Below are positions 8,991-20,224 of a DNA stretch of 64,000 nucleotides, piece by piece; position 1 is the first letter of the stretch; every line of letters starts with the position of its first letter. The notes beneath the pieces were generated by a model that ran no database searches, was not told where the DNA came from, and saw only the letters and a program-made list of their open reading frames with translations. Made by a program: the position numbers and the translations under genes. Source of the DNA: Ornithodoros turicata (lineage: Eukaryota > Arthropoda > Arachnida > Ixodida > Argasidae); NCBI RefSeq assembly GCF_037126465.1, contig NC_088203.1, forward strand, positions 52,675,581-52,739,580, in the 5' to 3' direction.

Positions 8991-11900
8991 TGATCATTTT
9001 TTTGCTGCTCTCAAAATACCACCTAGGTAGTTCAGGGTTGTGAGCATCTTCATTTCTGGTAAAAATGTCGTGCGACATTAAAAACAGAAAACGAGGACAG
9101 GTCACGAGAAACGCAAAAAACACACGCACACATGACGCAGAGCAGTTCTCATCATATGAAGCGGTAAGTTTCCCCTTCATAGCCTCCTTGGTTTCCGGAC
9201 CCATTTTTCAAAAGCTTTATCTATTAACTTGTGGTACTTGTCGGTGCTGCCATCAGGCGTCACCTGCTGTCGCGGAATCTGTGGTTCTTCGATGGATATC
9301 TTCATCAGAGCGTCAACATGCGGAGGAAGCAATTCCGAACGTTCTCAGCAGAGTATTCGATTCATAGAACCATTCATGAAATCAATATTATAGTGCGAGA
9401 GCAAAACACTCGGTCTCGTTCATGTATATCTCGTTCACAAGTACAGTTACCACACATTTAGCAACGTTATCCACCGAGTGCACCGTACTCTAGCACGATG
9501 ATCCGGTGTAACCACGTTAAACCGCTAGTACTTATTTTATGCTTTACGCACAGCGTTCAAAACCAGTAGGCATCGCAAATATCGAGGCTTGATTTGAATA
9601 CTCGACAGGGCAGGCAGAATGACACTCCCCTGGGGGGGTGTCTCATGAGCAATTCCTGGGGGGGGGGTATTAGGGGTGTGTGGAGAGTGCTGGGAAAATC
9701 ACTGGTCCCGCACACAAAGGCCTGTTGTAATCATACACAGACGTACTGAACTGTGTTATCACGACGGTATCGTGAGGAGGGGGTCCCGTGCGTGACCCAT
9801 CCCCGGGGCCCGTAATTTTGCTCGCCGTCTCTGGATGCAGGCAGTGCACACTGAAATACGTGGTCACTGGAGTAGTCACAGTCAAAGAGAGACGGTCAAC
9901 GCCGAGACGCAGTCAAAGCCTAGAAACCAGCCTGTGTCTGTCAGAAATCGTTGCAGGGCGTCTGCTGCAAAGCGTTAGGATGGTGAATTGTTCCAGAGCC
10001 TTAGAAGAACTTTCAGATACTTTCGTATGCGGGCACTATTTCATATTTGGAATTAACGTTGAACTTGTTCTACTCTGTCTGGCTACTTCTGTCTTCTAGC
10101 TACTGCACTGATATCCCACGGATGATGGAGTTAGCAGACAAGCTCGACCAGAGCTGTGTATGAGCTCGATTTTTGCAGCCCTCTGCCCCCCGCGCATGGG
10201 ATCTCAGGAAAACCAGCTCCATCATGGAGCTCAGACATGCGACACATAATTGTAGAAGAAACATTACCTTTTTTAAAGAAAGCACGTGGTTCAGGTAGCA
10301 TTGCATAAGCATGTGCAAAAAAATATTTTCACACAAAGCGAAGTATCTGCAGCAGAAGTGGAGACGAAAGAGATTATTTGTAGCAATACGTAACATAATT
10401 AGCTTGTGAGCCGTTCTTGTGCTCTCCCGTTCTTTTGAATATAAACAGTGAGCCCAAAGCACACATGAGAGACCAAAGGAAACCGTAACGCTCATGTCAG
10501 AGCGTCGCACGTCCAAGCCATGTCTTCGCAATCACACAGATGTTTAAAAGAAATGGAGCTGCAGGTGTCCACCATGGAGACCACATAGCTCCAGAAACCA
10601 TCCAGTTATCTGAAGGAGGAGGAGGTAATTGAAAGAAGAGAAAACACACAAACATTTGCTGCGTGTTACACGAGCACATCCACATCTTTCGATGCACTAG
10701 TAGCATCTGAAGTTGGTCAATGAAATAATAGTGTAGCTGCACTGCAGATGAAATTACAAACATCAAGTCAAGGATGCCTTTCAAATTAGCCGCACACAAC
10801 CAGCAAACTCTCTGACTACGTGCCTCTCCTCTCAGGTTTACCCTCTCCTCTTCTCTTTCGACCAGCGCCAGCGCCACGTGACTTCTGCACCACGTGACCC
10901 TCTGCTTTTGAATTTGCAAGTCGGTAGTCGCGGTTTTCGCGCTGAGAGCCACCTCGTCCACGTTGAAAAAAGTTCGCGTGATTTCAAATGTTTGTGAGCA
11001 ATTCCTTCGTGGTACAGGGGCTGTTGTAACTCCATACTGCAGCTCTTACTTCTAGCTATTGTTTTTGCATTCTGTGCAACACTGTACTGCATGTACGAGT
11101 AAGCGTTTCAGGCCAGTCGCCGGCGGTTTAATCTGTCGGTTGTGGAACGTCGAAGTTTGCGGTTGTGTTGGATGCTAGTTCGGAATGAGACGCTATTCCC
11201 GGATTCGTCTACAGGATTTGAGCCGTTTTTCAGGTATGTAGACGACGTATCGTATATACTTTTGTGAGTGACAGGCATTCCCGTTCTTTTTTCTGCTTTG
11301 ATCTCTTCTTGCAAGCATTGTGAGCGCTGATACGGAGATCTCAAGATGCAATGCGGTGAGACTGCTACTAACCGCTCCCTCTGCAAACGGCATGTTACAT
11401 ATTTTGATGACTCCCTCACCCTGCCATGCAGTTCTAGCAATATATTTTGAAATTGTCTTTCTTGCAACGCAGGTTAGGTCCGTACGAAGCGGCAGGCAAT
11501 GGATGGAGTCGACGCGAGCTGGTAATGAAACTCGTTCTCCCCGACGTTGTTTCAAAAGGGCAAACTGGACGGGAAATCACGAGTCCCCAAATCTACGAAA
11601 AGACATAAGAACACCATCGCCGAAGAGATGACTGCTTGAAGTAAAATGTTTAGTCGTCGTTATTCGTTGGTCGGACATTGCGGATACATGCACCACGAGT
11701 TTAAGCATTGTTGATTACGGCGTGTCTGTTGATGATCAACGATACGCTTTCAAAGACATGTAAGTGCTGAATCAAGTGTGTGTTGTTACTGGTTACTGTG
11801 TCGTGTGGTTCCTTGTAAGCGTTCCCCATCTCGATGATGAATGCTCACGCTTCTGAAAGCCATGTAAATAACAGTTGTGATTTGAGGCTGTTTTGATACT

Positions 11901-12014
11901 GCTACCAAGTTGAAGAATGCGCAAGATGCGCAGTGAAAAGGAACGAATTTGGACATTGCTGTTCCAACGTCACAGCGCATTTAGGTAGCAAATTGCACAC
12001 TGATGTTTAGATCA
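8991..12014. other. Three kilobases without a recognisable gene
   Basis: A stretch at 9130-9204 on the minus strand reads GPETKEAMKGKLTASYDE, which resembles the mariner C-terminal region but is short and inverted relative to the relic beside it. G-runs occur at 9630-9668. Minus-strand frames at 10100-10961 (143 and 154 codons) and 11108-11555 (about 120 codons) show no family motif and no biased composition. I treat them as chance. CACGTG boxes occur near 10873 and 10890. Confidence 0.4.
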
Positions 12015-12046
12015 GGGTCATTTTACGCCAAATGAACCAAAGGTCC
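12015..12046 (+). repeat. Copy 2 of the 32-bp dispersed inverted motif
   Basis: This is the partner of 7008-7039 in opposite orientation, 30 of 32 positions equal by eye. The sequence to its right (a C-run and then TTCTTTATAAAGAAAACG) is loosely like the sequence left of copy 1, which suggests a longer repeat whose terminus is this motif. Confidence 0.6.
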
Positions 12047-12689
12047 TACGCCCCCCTCAGTTCTTTATAAAGAAAACGATGCGTCTTCCGGTTGACCGAA
12101 CAACGATAGCGCCTCAAGTGTCTGCCTTTCGTCAGGTTGGAAGGTATGCGAGCAGGTGAATGGATAACCCATAAGGATTGCTTGGTGTCGGTTTTTTCAT
12201 AGGGTTAATTTACATTAGCCACATTTGTCAGCTGAGCATAACAAGATTCAACTGACAAATATTGGACTGTGGTGTTATGAACATCATAGCATTACTATCT
12301 AGTTAATTGCTTTCTGTATGTCACCTGGAAAACATTACATGCAGGCATTCTACCAAAGGGTAGTACATTCGACAGCTTTTTTTTTTTTGGGGCGCTCAGT
12401 ATCTATTGAAATTTGTTCCTAAGTTATTTCAACTTGATATTTTGTGTTTGAGGACTTACAGTCAGCCTCATCAGGCAACATGAGTAACTGAAGTTTAATA
12501 TTTCATATTATTTCTAGATGTTTAGCAATGCGTGTTGTGATGTTATGGACATTACTATCTTCGTCATTGTCTAGCCCTTGATAAGCGCCTGTGCCATTAT
12601 TGTCTTGTCGCAATGCTGCGCGAACGTAAGTGCATACGCTGGTCACTTCTGAAGTGTTTTAATAGCTTTACTTAAAATAAACGCATGGT
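12047..12689. other. AT-rich stretch with a degenerate hammerhead-like motif on the minus strand
   Basis: On the minus strand, CTGATGA (12468-12474) is followed by a small GACT-GTA-AGTC hairpin and then CTCAAAC where a hammerhead would have CGAAAC. One core base is therefore wrong. It lies about 220 bp from a PLE tail. The rest is AT-rich with a T-run at 12380-12389, and nothing else was seen. Confidence 0.3.
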
Positions 12690-12830
12690 GTAAAACCCCG
12701 AGACTAGGGAACACGAAGGGACAGACTTCCCCTGTCCCTTCGTGTTCCCTAGTCTCGGGGTTTTACATTATGCATCATCTTCACCAGCTCGCTTGCTTCC
12801 TAGCCATTTTTTTATTGCCATTAAAATAAA
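12690..12830 (-). mobile_element. Tail of a Penelope-like element with a perfect 35-bp hairpin
   Basis: 12690-12724 and 12732-12766 are exact reverse complements with a 7-nt loop. Both arms carry ACCCCGAGACTAGGGA. On the minus strand, GGAAGCAAGCGAGCTGGTGA (about 12785-12804) precedes the arm. The related order, GCAAGCGAGCTGGTG then AACCCGAGAC, follows the GIY-YIG remnant of the PLE at 26.6 kb, which is why I assign this block to a PLE 3' end. Short inverted PLE ends of this kind fit the known tendency of PLEs to carry partial LTR-like and inverted termini. Confidence 0.6.
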
Positions 12831-13135
12831 GTTTTGTCAAAATGTGCTCCATGTGTGAGCTACTGCATGTCACTTTCACATGCACAGCACACATTCCTGA
12901 AACAGTACACACATACAGAGAAGCTTTTAGGTGTGGACTAAGTAAAGGCTAACGAAGGTATCATCCTAGACATTGTGGCTAACTAAGAGCTAGTACATGG
13001 CAGGAGGCCCCCTCAGTCTGGTATATAAAAGGTCTAAAGTTGGGCTAGGGTAAGACGTTGGATGTCTAAGGTGAGACATCTAGGTGGTGTAGCCTTAGCT
13101 ATGCTGGAGGAAGGATAGAGGAACTCCCCTAGACA
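12831..13135. other. Spacer with a TATA-like box
   Basis: No gene was seen. TATATAAAAG at about 13022-13031 resembles a core promoter element but no transcript start can be supported. Confidence 0.3.
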
Positions 13136-16100
13136 TTAAAGGGACTATGAAACGATTTTTTTCTTCGTTTCGTTCGAAAGAAGACATTTTTCTGAGTCTA
13201 CAACCGAAATTTTACTTTCGTCGCGCGAGCGGATTTCTCGGGAGCGAATTTAAACGGAGCGGCGAAGGGAGGACAGCTAGCGCCGCGCCGTGGCGAGCTG
13301 CCGAGCGGAGACACAACGGGCAACTTGACGCGACCACGGCCGGCTCAGCAACACGTCATCGTGACGTGTCGCCGAGCCGAGGAATCCCGCCAGGAGCATG
13401 CGCCGTAGGATCCCGCGTATGCGTTCATCGGGAGTGGAAATCTCCACGACAGCAGCTTTCGCGTGATCGGCAGATTTCGGCAGTGGCGGCAGCCACAGCG
13501 CGAGCTCGCGGCATTACTTGCCATTGTGCAACACCGGTGACGTAACGGGGAACCGAAGTGCGGTCCGTACAGTTACACCAGTCCTCCTCAGGTAACCGAG
13601 GATGCGGCTGTAGAGTATGTACCACTGCGCCAATCTACAACGTTGCAAGCTCATTGGCCCAGGCTGCGTGCGCGCTCCGATTGGTCGACAACGATTTGAA
13701 ATCGCATTTTGTACGCGCGCATGTGTGTGCAGCGTCCCGGCGGCCGTTTCAGCAGTTTCAGCATAGTTTCGAAATAGCTCGCATCGGTCGGCACGGCGTC
13801 CGTCCGTCCTCCTGTGTTCCGTGTTTCGGTGATGTCAATCGGCAGAACAGTTTGTGATTCTGAATACCACTGACGAACGGGGAATTCTGATGGTGCTATG
13901 TATGCGGCGTTAAAAAAAAAAGGGAAACGTGTATTCGCAACCAGAGACGGACTGCAGTGTGGACGACACTCTTGTGGAAGGTCGTTTTCATTAGTGTGGC
14001 CCCACCGCGTCCCTCTGCGGCGGAAACAACCGAGGTACAGTAACAAAACTGACCTTGTGAGATTTGGAAGGACACTACAGAAGCGAAGCGTGGGAACCGC
14101 AGTTCGTCACTTTTGCTTTCGAGTTTGCACAAGCCACACATAGGTATCCCAATTGTGAGTGGAAGCTGTAGTGACCCATCCATGGCTGCCAGGATCTACA
14201 CAGCGACCGTGTTTATTGCGCAGATTATGGTCGCCGACACAAGAGGCGCATCTCAAAGCAGAGTGACTTTGTGAGTGTTTCTCGTTTGGACATGACAGCG
14301 CTGAAAAGAGTCCTGGGCCCAGCGGTCGCCAGCAACGTGGCCGAGGACGACCAGCTGTGCAGGAACTGCTTCAGGTATTTTCGCGACGTCATAAGTGACA
14401 TGCCCAGTATAGCTCATTCTTAACGGCGCGTGACAGCGAATATGTTGAGCCCGAAGAGGTCATCAAGATATCAACAAACAGATCTCCTCTACCGATATTG
14501 ATGTAACCCCTTTAAGACATCCGGGGTCCTTGAAAGAAAAAAGCATAGAGGCTTACGTATCTCGTAAGCATGCTCAAGTAACATCGGCAATCAGCAGATC
14601 TGTGCGCCGCAAAATCGGTGATGCGTACGGTGTGAACGAACGGCGTGAATCGGCAGTGGAGTGCAAGTACTGCCCGGACCTTCTAGAAAGCATACGAGAA
14701 ATGTACCTCACAGCAGGCCAGATGTCAACTTCTAACGCTCTTGCCGGACACGATCAGCAAAAAAGAAACAATGTTTTTGGTACCAGGAGCCACGAAATAC
14801 GTCATCGATAAGACAAGACGCATTAGGCGATCGGAAGGTGTTTGGGCCATACCAGATCCATGCGCTGGGCACCGGCTTAGTGAGGCTGAAGTTGCGACTG
14901 CACTGAAATACTACCTGGATGATGAACTAGACCGTTCCGTGCAAAGTCCGAATACGAAGGACGTTGTTCACACTTTGAGAAACGGCCAAAAAGAATGGGT
15001 AGTGAAAAGATTCATGACTCGCTCCATTCGTGAGACATCGAGCATTTAAAAAAAAGTCCATCCGGAAATAAAGCTAGGCGTGACCAAGTTCTAATCCCTA
15101 CGACCAAAATGGGTTCGAATAGCACCTTACCAGTTGCAGTGTCTGTGTACCTACTGCGCCAACTTCGAACTTGTTATAATCGCAGCGAACAGTGTTTCTG
15201 CAACAAAGTTATGCAAAGAAACGATTAGAAGTTTGTGTGTGTGCGACCACACCAGCGAAGCGTGCCTTTTCCGGGAGTGCAGGGGATGCGCTGAGGCTAA
15301 GTGCATAACCCTGAGGAAACTAGAAATTGCTGCGGAATGTGAAGTGGTGGCGATGTGGGAGTATGGTGACCTCATCAGGAAGACCATGAGCGGGCGCGCA
15401 TTTCTGAAAGAGATACGCATGTAAGCCTCATTGTACGTAAAGCACGAGCACGTTCACAACATACAGAGGAAGGCAACCTGGACCGAAAAGCAGTTCGCAA
15501 TGTTGAGACACATCGTTCTCCGCTTCGACTTTGCTGAGAACCGGACAGCGAACTTGCCAAATGAAGTGCAGGGTCACTATTGGCAGAGAAGCCAAGTGTC
15601 TATATTCACGTGTGTGGTTAAAGCACAGAACGCCACACTAAGCATGGCGACCGTGAGCGGCGAGAAGCGGTGAGCGACGACTTACGGCATGACACAGCCC
15701 ATGCGCTGCTTGCTTTGAAGCAAATAGTAGAAACGCTCGAGGACATTGTCCCCATATTTACACAGATATCTGACGGTGCTGTAGCGCATTTCAAGAACAG
15801 ATATCAGGTGCACGAAATTCGCTCTAACAGTCTGCTGACCCGCTGGATATTCTCTGCGAGTGGGCATGGGAAAAATGCTTGTGACGGTGTTGGCGGATCC
15901 CTCAAGCACGCGGCAAGCGTATACAACCTACGGTCGCCAGCAGCGGACGTCATATGATCTGCCGAAGACTTTGTCTCTGTGCTGACAAACCGCAGGCATG
16001 CGACACATCTCCTGCACTTTCCTTCAGGCGAAGTTGCATCGTTCCGGAGTGCGAAACAAATCGAGTGGTCGTCGTTGCGGCCAGTGTACGGCCTTCGGTC

Positions 16101-16190
16101 CGCACACGTCTGGTACAAGGCGAGTGCACGGCACCATCGGAGGTCCTTCTTGCACGAACAATGAATGAAGTCAACATCCCGCATTAATAT
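13136..16190 (+). mobile_element. Putative unclassified DNA transposon (5' noncoding part plus decayed transposase-like gene)
   Basis: The coding relic at 14199-16187 is preceded by a CpG-rich, GC-rich block (about 13200-13850). A TTAA at 13136-13139 is followed by AGGGACTATGAAACG. This is reminiscent of TTAA-flanked transposon ends, but no matching inverted end was found after 16190, so the boundaries are tentative. The CpG-rich block may be the element's promoter region or unrelated. Two more members of the family occur at 34.1 kb and 43.0 kb. Confidence 0.4.
14199..16187 (+). pseudogene. Transposase-like protein of an unclassified family (DFAEN / SDG..HFKNR / GHGK..CDG.GG motifs), broken
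   Basis: Blocks in order: HSDRVYCADYGRRHKRR and LCRNCF (14199-14380, possible zinc-binding N-terminus), KSIEAYVSRKH (14533-14570), GVWAIPDPCAGHRL and DELDRSVQSPNTKDVV (14840-14970), RPKWV and CLCTYCANFEL (15095-15170), LRFDFAEN with EVQGHYWQRSQVSIF (15520-15610), ISDGAVAHFKNRYQ (15768-15810), and SGHGKNACDGVGG (15855-15897). Asp residues in DFAEN, SDG and CDG are plausible members of an RNase H-like catalytic triad; this is inference. The N-terminal half aligns through about 307 residues with the ORF at 34135-35058. Three frames and at least four stops (near 14421, 15047, 15092, 15422, 15955) show decay. I do not know a superfamily name for it. Confidence 0.65.
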
Positions 16191-16394
16191 CTGCCCTCTG
16201 TGTATCTTAAAACTAAGAGAAGTTTACTCTGGTCCTGATTTAGATGTACTGTACCGTAATTTGTCCTCGTTGTTTCTGCCTTTTCGCTTTTTGAACCAAT
16301 CAATGAATCTGATTCAAATATGCCATTTACGACTTCAAATTGTGTCTTAATCCATTCAAGTCATCGATTACTATGCGTGAAGAATTCGCGCGCC

Positions 16395-16485
16395 GAAGGC
16401 CGGCAAGCGATACAGTGGCGCGTCAGTTCGCACGAGCCTGGCGGGGTAGGGTCGATCCCAGCGGCCGTAACTCGGCCTGTGAGCG
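16395..16485 (+). repeat. Possible tRNA-derived SINE head
   Basis: ACAGTGGCGCGTCAGTTCGC resembles a tRNA A-box region, and GGGTCGATCCC at about 16450 resembles a B box, spaced as in tRNA-derived SINEs. A long T/A-rich tract follows (16541-16560). The match is imperfect, and a chance GC-rich segment is possible. Confidence 0.3.
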
Positions 16486-16499
16486 CTTACCAGAGGGAA

Positions 16500-19400
16500 A
16501 TTTTGCGTCAAAAGCAAGAAAAAGCATCCACCTTGAGCCACAATTTTTTTTTTCTTTTTCGAATAGAACATAAGGTTTTTACGCGAATGCTTGGCCAACT
16601 TCGACAAAACGTGTCGACCTATGTCAATTCAGACGCGATTTCCCCACAAACAGCGCGATGAAGAAATTTGCTCTGCTTACCATTAGAAAGAGCGTAGAAC
16701 AAGCTTTCGTTTGATATGCCTTTTACCAGGTTACCGCGAAAGTGAATCGCGCAGGTACGGTAACAAAATATGCGCAATTGAAAATTGGGGCCCTGCCTGA
16801 ATTGAAATGAAATCGCCCTGTTGTAATACCCGTGACATTTCTTAATATTGTTATTGCTGGTTATCCTTGTGAATCACGTATATGTTATGCTATCCCGATG
16901 GAGGACCCTTCAAAAGGGATCATTTCCCACTGTGTGCTCTACTTCGTGTTTCTGATGTTATTGATGTAATTGTACATACTAAATAAAAAACAAAACAATA
17001 TACTAAACAAAACTACAAAAATATATACTGAAGGGAGCCTTGGATGACATGAAGAGTTTCCTATACTAGGCCAGAGCAGACGATGGTTTGCAAGGTGGAG
17101 AGGGGGAACTCTTAGGCCTCTGGGGCATGCTTCCTGCTGTGCTAACTTTTCTGTGCTGACACACTCTGAGCTGGTAGGTTTCAAGATACAAGGAAAGTTC
17201 TTATTTGTGTGAAAGACAAGTCTAAAGTCTCTATGTCTCAGTGTCACCTGGCCGACATTTCGTTCAGACAAATAGTTAATTTTATTAGGCATTGTAAACA
17301 TGGCACGTACTACAGAAAACACCAAACTTCCCCACCACATACGTAGCTTTGTAACGGTTTGTCCCACACCACTGGGATGGGTATCATTCGATATCTCATG
17401 AAAGGGTTTTTTTGTGATATAGGATAGTTACACATATTACAAATGTATGATTTTGATGAAAAGTGTTCAAATTTACACACTATACTCTTGCCTTATTTGA
17501 CCTCAGTTATCTGAAAAATGCTAATTTTGTTTTCAATCATTTACAGCACACAAGTAGCTCCATACCTCTCCTTTACATTGACAAACAGATATTTTTCATT
17601 TTTTGCGCTCGAGGCATAGTTTCTTCCCCCCGATACACTGTTCTTTGTGCAATGCTTTCTTGTGCCACTCCTTTCCATTCCATCAAAACATTTCACCACG
17701 TAGCACAGTTTTACTTTGTGTTAAGGAACTTGTCATATAGACGTCAATCCATTGTGCAGTTTTCATGTGCTGTATTTTACGAATATGGTGGTAACTTGCA
17801 GTGTGTGTCAAATAAACCCCCACAGGTATTATATTTGATACGCATCAATTAATGTTCAATCCTCCTGAGTTTTTTGAGAAATATTAAATTTGTCCAGTAT
17901 GTTGGACATCGCCCCGGGAGACCCTTTTCGGCTGTAGTTCGAGTCACAGAGGCTCCGCCTCAAGGCGTGCGTCATATGTCACGTGAGGAGAGAAAGAGAG
18001 AGCAAGGGATGGAGCGGGAATGGCGGGAACACCAAAGACGGGGATGGGGGAGGTATGTGCCCGGCGGCAGAACTGTTTGCAAGTAGGGCAAATTATTCGA
18101 GCTTTTTGGAAGTTCTAACTTCAAAAAATGTATTACGAGCTGTTATATGTACGCAGCCCGTCAGACTGAGAACAGGATAAATATTTCGTTAAATGTTCCG
18201 TTGAAACAGTCAGCACTTCCAAACGCGTCACGAAATATTATTTACGCCGTTGTCTCTGTACCGCTGTCCGACGCGTGTTACCCATTACGGCTTCTCGAAT
18301 TCAGCATTATGTATTCGATACACGGTGATTTTCATATTTATTTTACTTCACAAAATAGTATAGATTATCATAGCTATGTGGAACTTTTGTACGAACTTTG
18401 TGTTTCCTCTCATATCAACCTCTGTGAAGTAGGGTAGGGTTCCTTTGGCTACCAGGGGTAAACATCCCATGTCATCATAACTTCTCTATCATTTATTGTT
18501 GTTGTTGTACATGCTTCCGAATTTCGAGACATACAGAGAAACTCTTTCATTAAATGGAATACATTAATCATATGTATATTGCTCTCAGTCTATTCTTTTG
18601 CTATTTTCTTTTATTTTATGTTTCCAGCGATTTGAGTACACATTTGAATCACACATCACGGGCACAACTGCTTGTTCACACCTGTCGCACTTCGTCTAAA
18701 TTGTATTATGCTGCAGAAGACGAAAGTTCAGGGAGTTCAGAACAGTCCCCTTGTGATTTGTAGTTGTTGATCGCAAACTTTTCCGAAGTTCAGCAGCAGG
18801 CACTTGTGTTTCCGTTCGGCAAACACTAATCTCCATTTTGCGTTTCCTCCCCCTTTTTTTCTTTCGTCTAATAAATATATCCCCCCCCCCCCCCCCCATC
18901 TTGCCTGCGAAGAAAGGACTAGTGAACGAGTTACTCTTCTTGTTGCAATCTGGAATGATATGCTTGGTTTAACAAACGAACAAAAACTCGCTGCGCGTCT
19001 CTCACGTAAAAATAAAAGATTGTCTCACTTGGGGTCTAAAGTAGAGACATGACGCCACCTTTTCAAAAATAATCAAGGAAATCGAAGATGGCATTTTTGA
19101 GAAAACTGAGATGCAACATTGGCAATTTTCGCCTACCATGTGCGATTCTCAAGCTAATAACACAGAAAGCATTGGACTGAGAAAAATGAACTTTATACAG
19201 CACGAAAGTTCTTTCAACGTCCTATCGAATGGCACTAAGCTCGCTGTCCTCAGACGTACCGTCATGAAGCAAATTGGTAACAAAGTTTGGCCTTTTTGAA
19301 CGTTTACGCCAAGTTTGGCAATTTTTAGCAGAAAATCTGTGACCCTCAGAGTCCTGTGGGTGGCTGTCGACAGTGTCTACGGTGCAGCCTATAATCAGAA

Positions 19401-20047
19401 AAAAAACTCCAGTTCCTAGACATAAAATCAGCGGTGCTAGATCCCGTCAAAGTCGGTCCAGAAGAAAGCGCGCTCAAGCAGCCTCGGACTTTCCTTCTCT
19501 CCCACGCGGAAACTACTCAACGCACGAGCGTCGCACGTGGCGCGATTTGCATCGTTTGAGCTGTCATATAACATATTTTTTCTAGCCGAATTAAAAAATA
19601 AGACTTTCACACGTTGTTCGATTTAAAATGAAACTACCCAGCTGCAACGTGTCCGATTGGGGTGTAAGGGAGCTGCTGTTTGATAGCGGTACCTGCCAGG
19701 ATTAGGGAGAGTGAACTAGTTGCACTTACCTGATGATCCTCGTCGTTCTTCTATGAAGCGTTACTGTCAGCTCCACCCATGCACAAGCACATAGATATGT
19801 GGAAGAACGTTCCTTCACAAGAATCCTCATCAGTCACACACACAGCACTGCACAACCACAAGTAGTGTCCACGTTCCACATCCAATGCACTGAAAAAGAC
19901 GAGATGCTGTGAGACGGTGTACAATGAGCCCTCATTGGTATGAGCGGCGTTAACATGACATGCTCGTAAATCCATCGATGTAAATCCAGCTTGTTAGTAT
20001 GACAATTTGCTGATTCCATGTTTGCATCATGAGTAGGATCAAACACA
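16500..20047. other. AT-rich 3.5-kb stretch, no recognisable gene
   Basis: It contains a poly-C run at about 18881-18898 and purine-rich sequence at 17985-18060. Frames of 60-140 codons occur on both strands (for example 142 codons at 16939-17367 minus and 129 codons at 17463-17852 plus). None has motifs or conserved composition. AATAAA-like signals are frequent as expected from base composition. Confidence 0.4.
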
Positions 20048-20224
20048 TGTATTATTAGGGAGTGACTTTTTCGGGTTAAACAAGATTACGCCCGTTTCTT
20101 CCCTCCGAACGGACCTCTGACCAATTCGGGTTAAACCCGATTTCTCCCCGAATTCCACCCACTACGAAATCCCGTGACCTTTCCACTGAAGACCAGAACA
20201 AAGGTGGCCACGTGTAACACACTA

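Noticed and set aside
9130..9204. Second mariner C-terminal fragment on the minus strand
   Set aside because: Only about 18 residues resemble mariner, and the orientation is opposite to the relic beside it. Too short to call.
10100..11555. Several 100-154-codon minus-strand ORFs as host exons
   Set aside because: They overlap each other in different frames, have no conserved motif, and no convincing splice sites link them.
13018..13035. Host promoter with TATATAAAAG
   Set aside because: TATA-like words are common in this AT-rich sequence, and no coding sequence or initiator follows at a sensible distance.
16939..17852. Frames of 129-142 codons as genes
   Set aside because: No motif, AT-rich composition typical of chance frames, no start or splice support.
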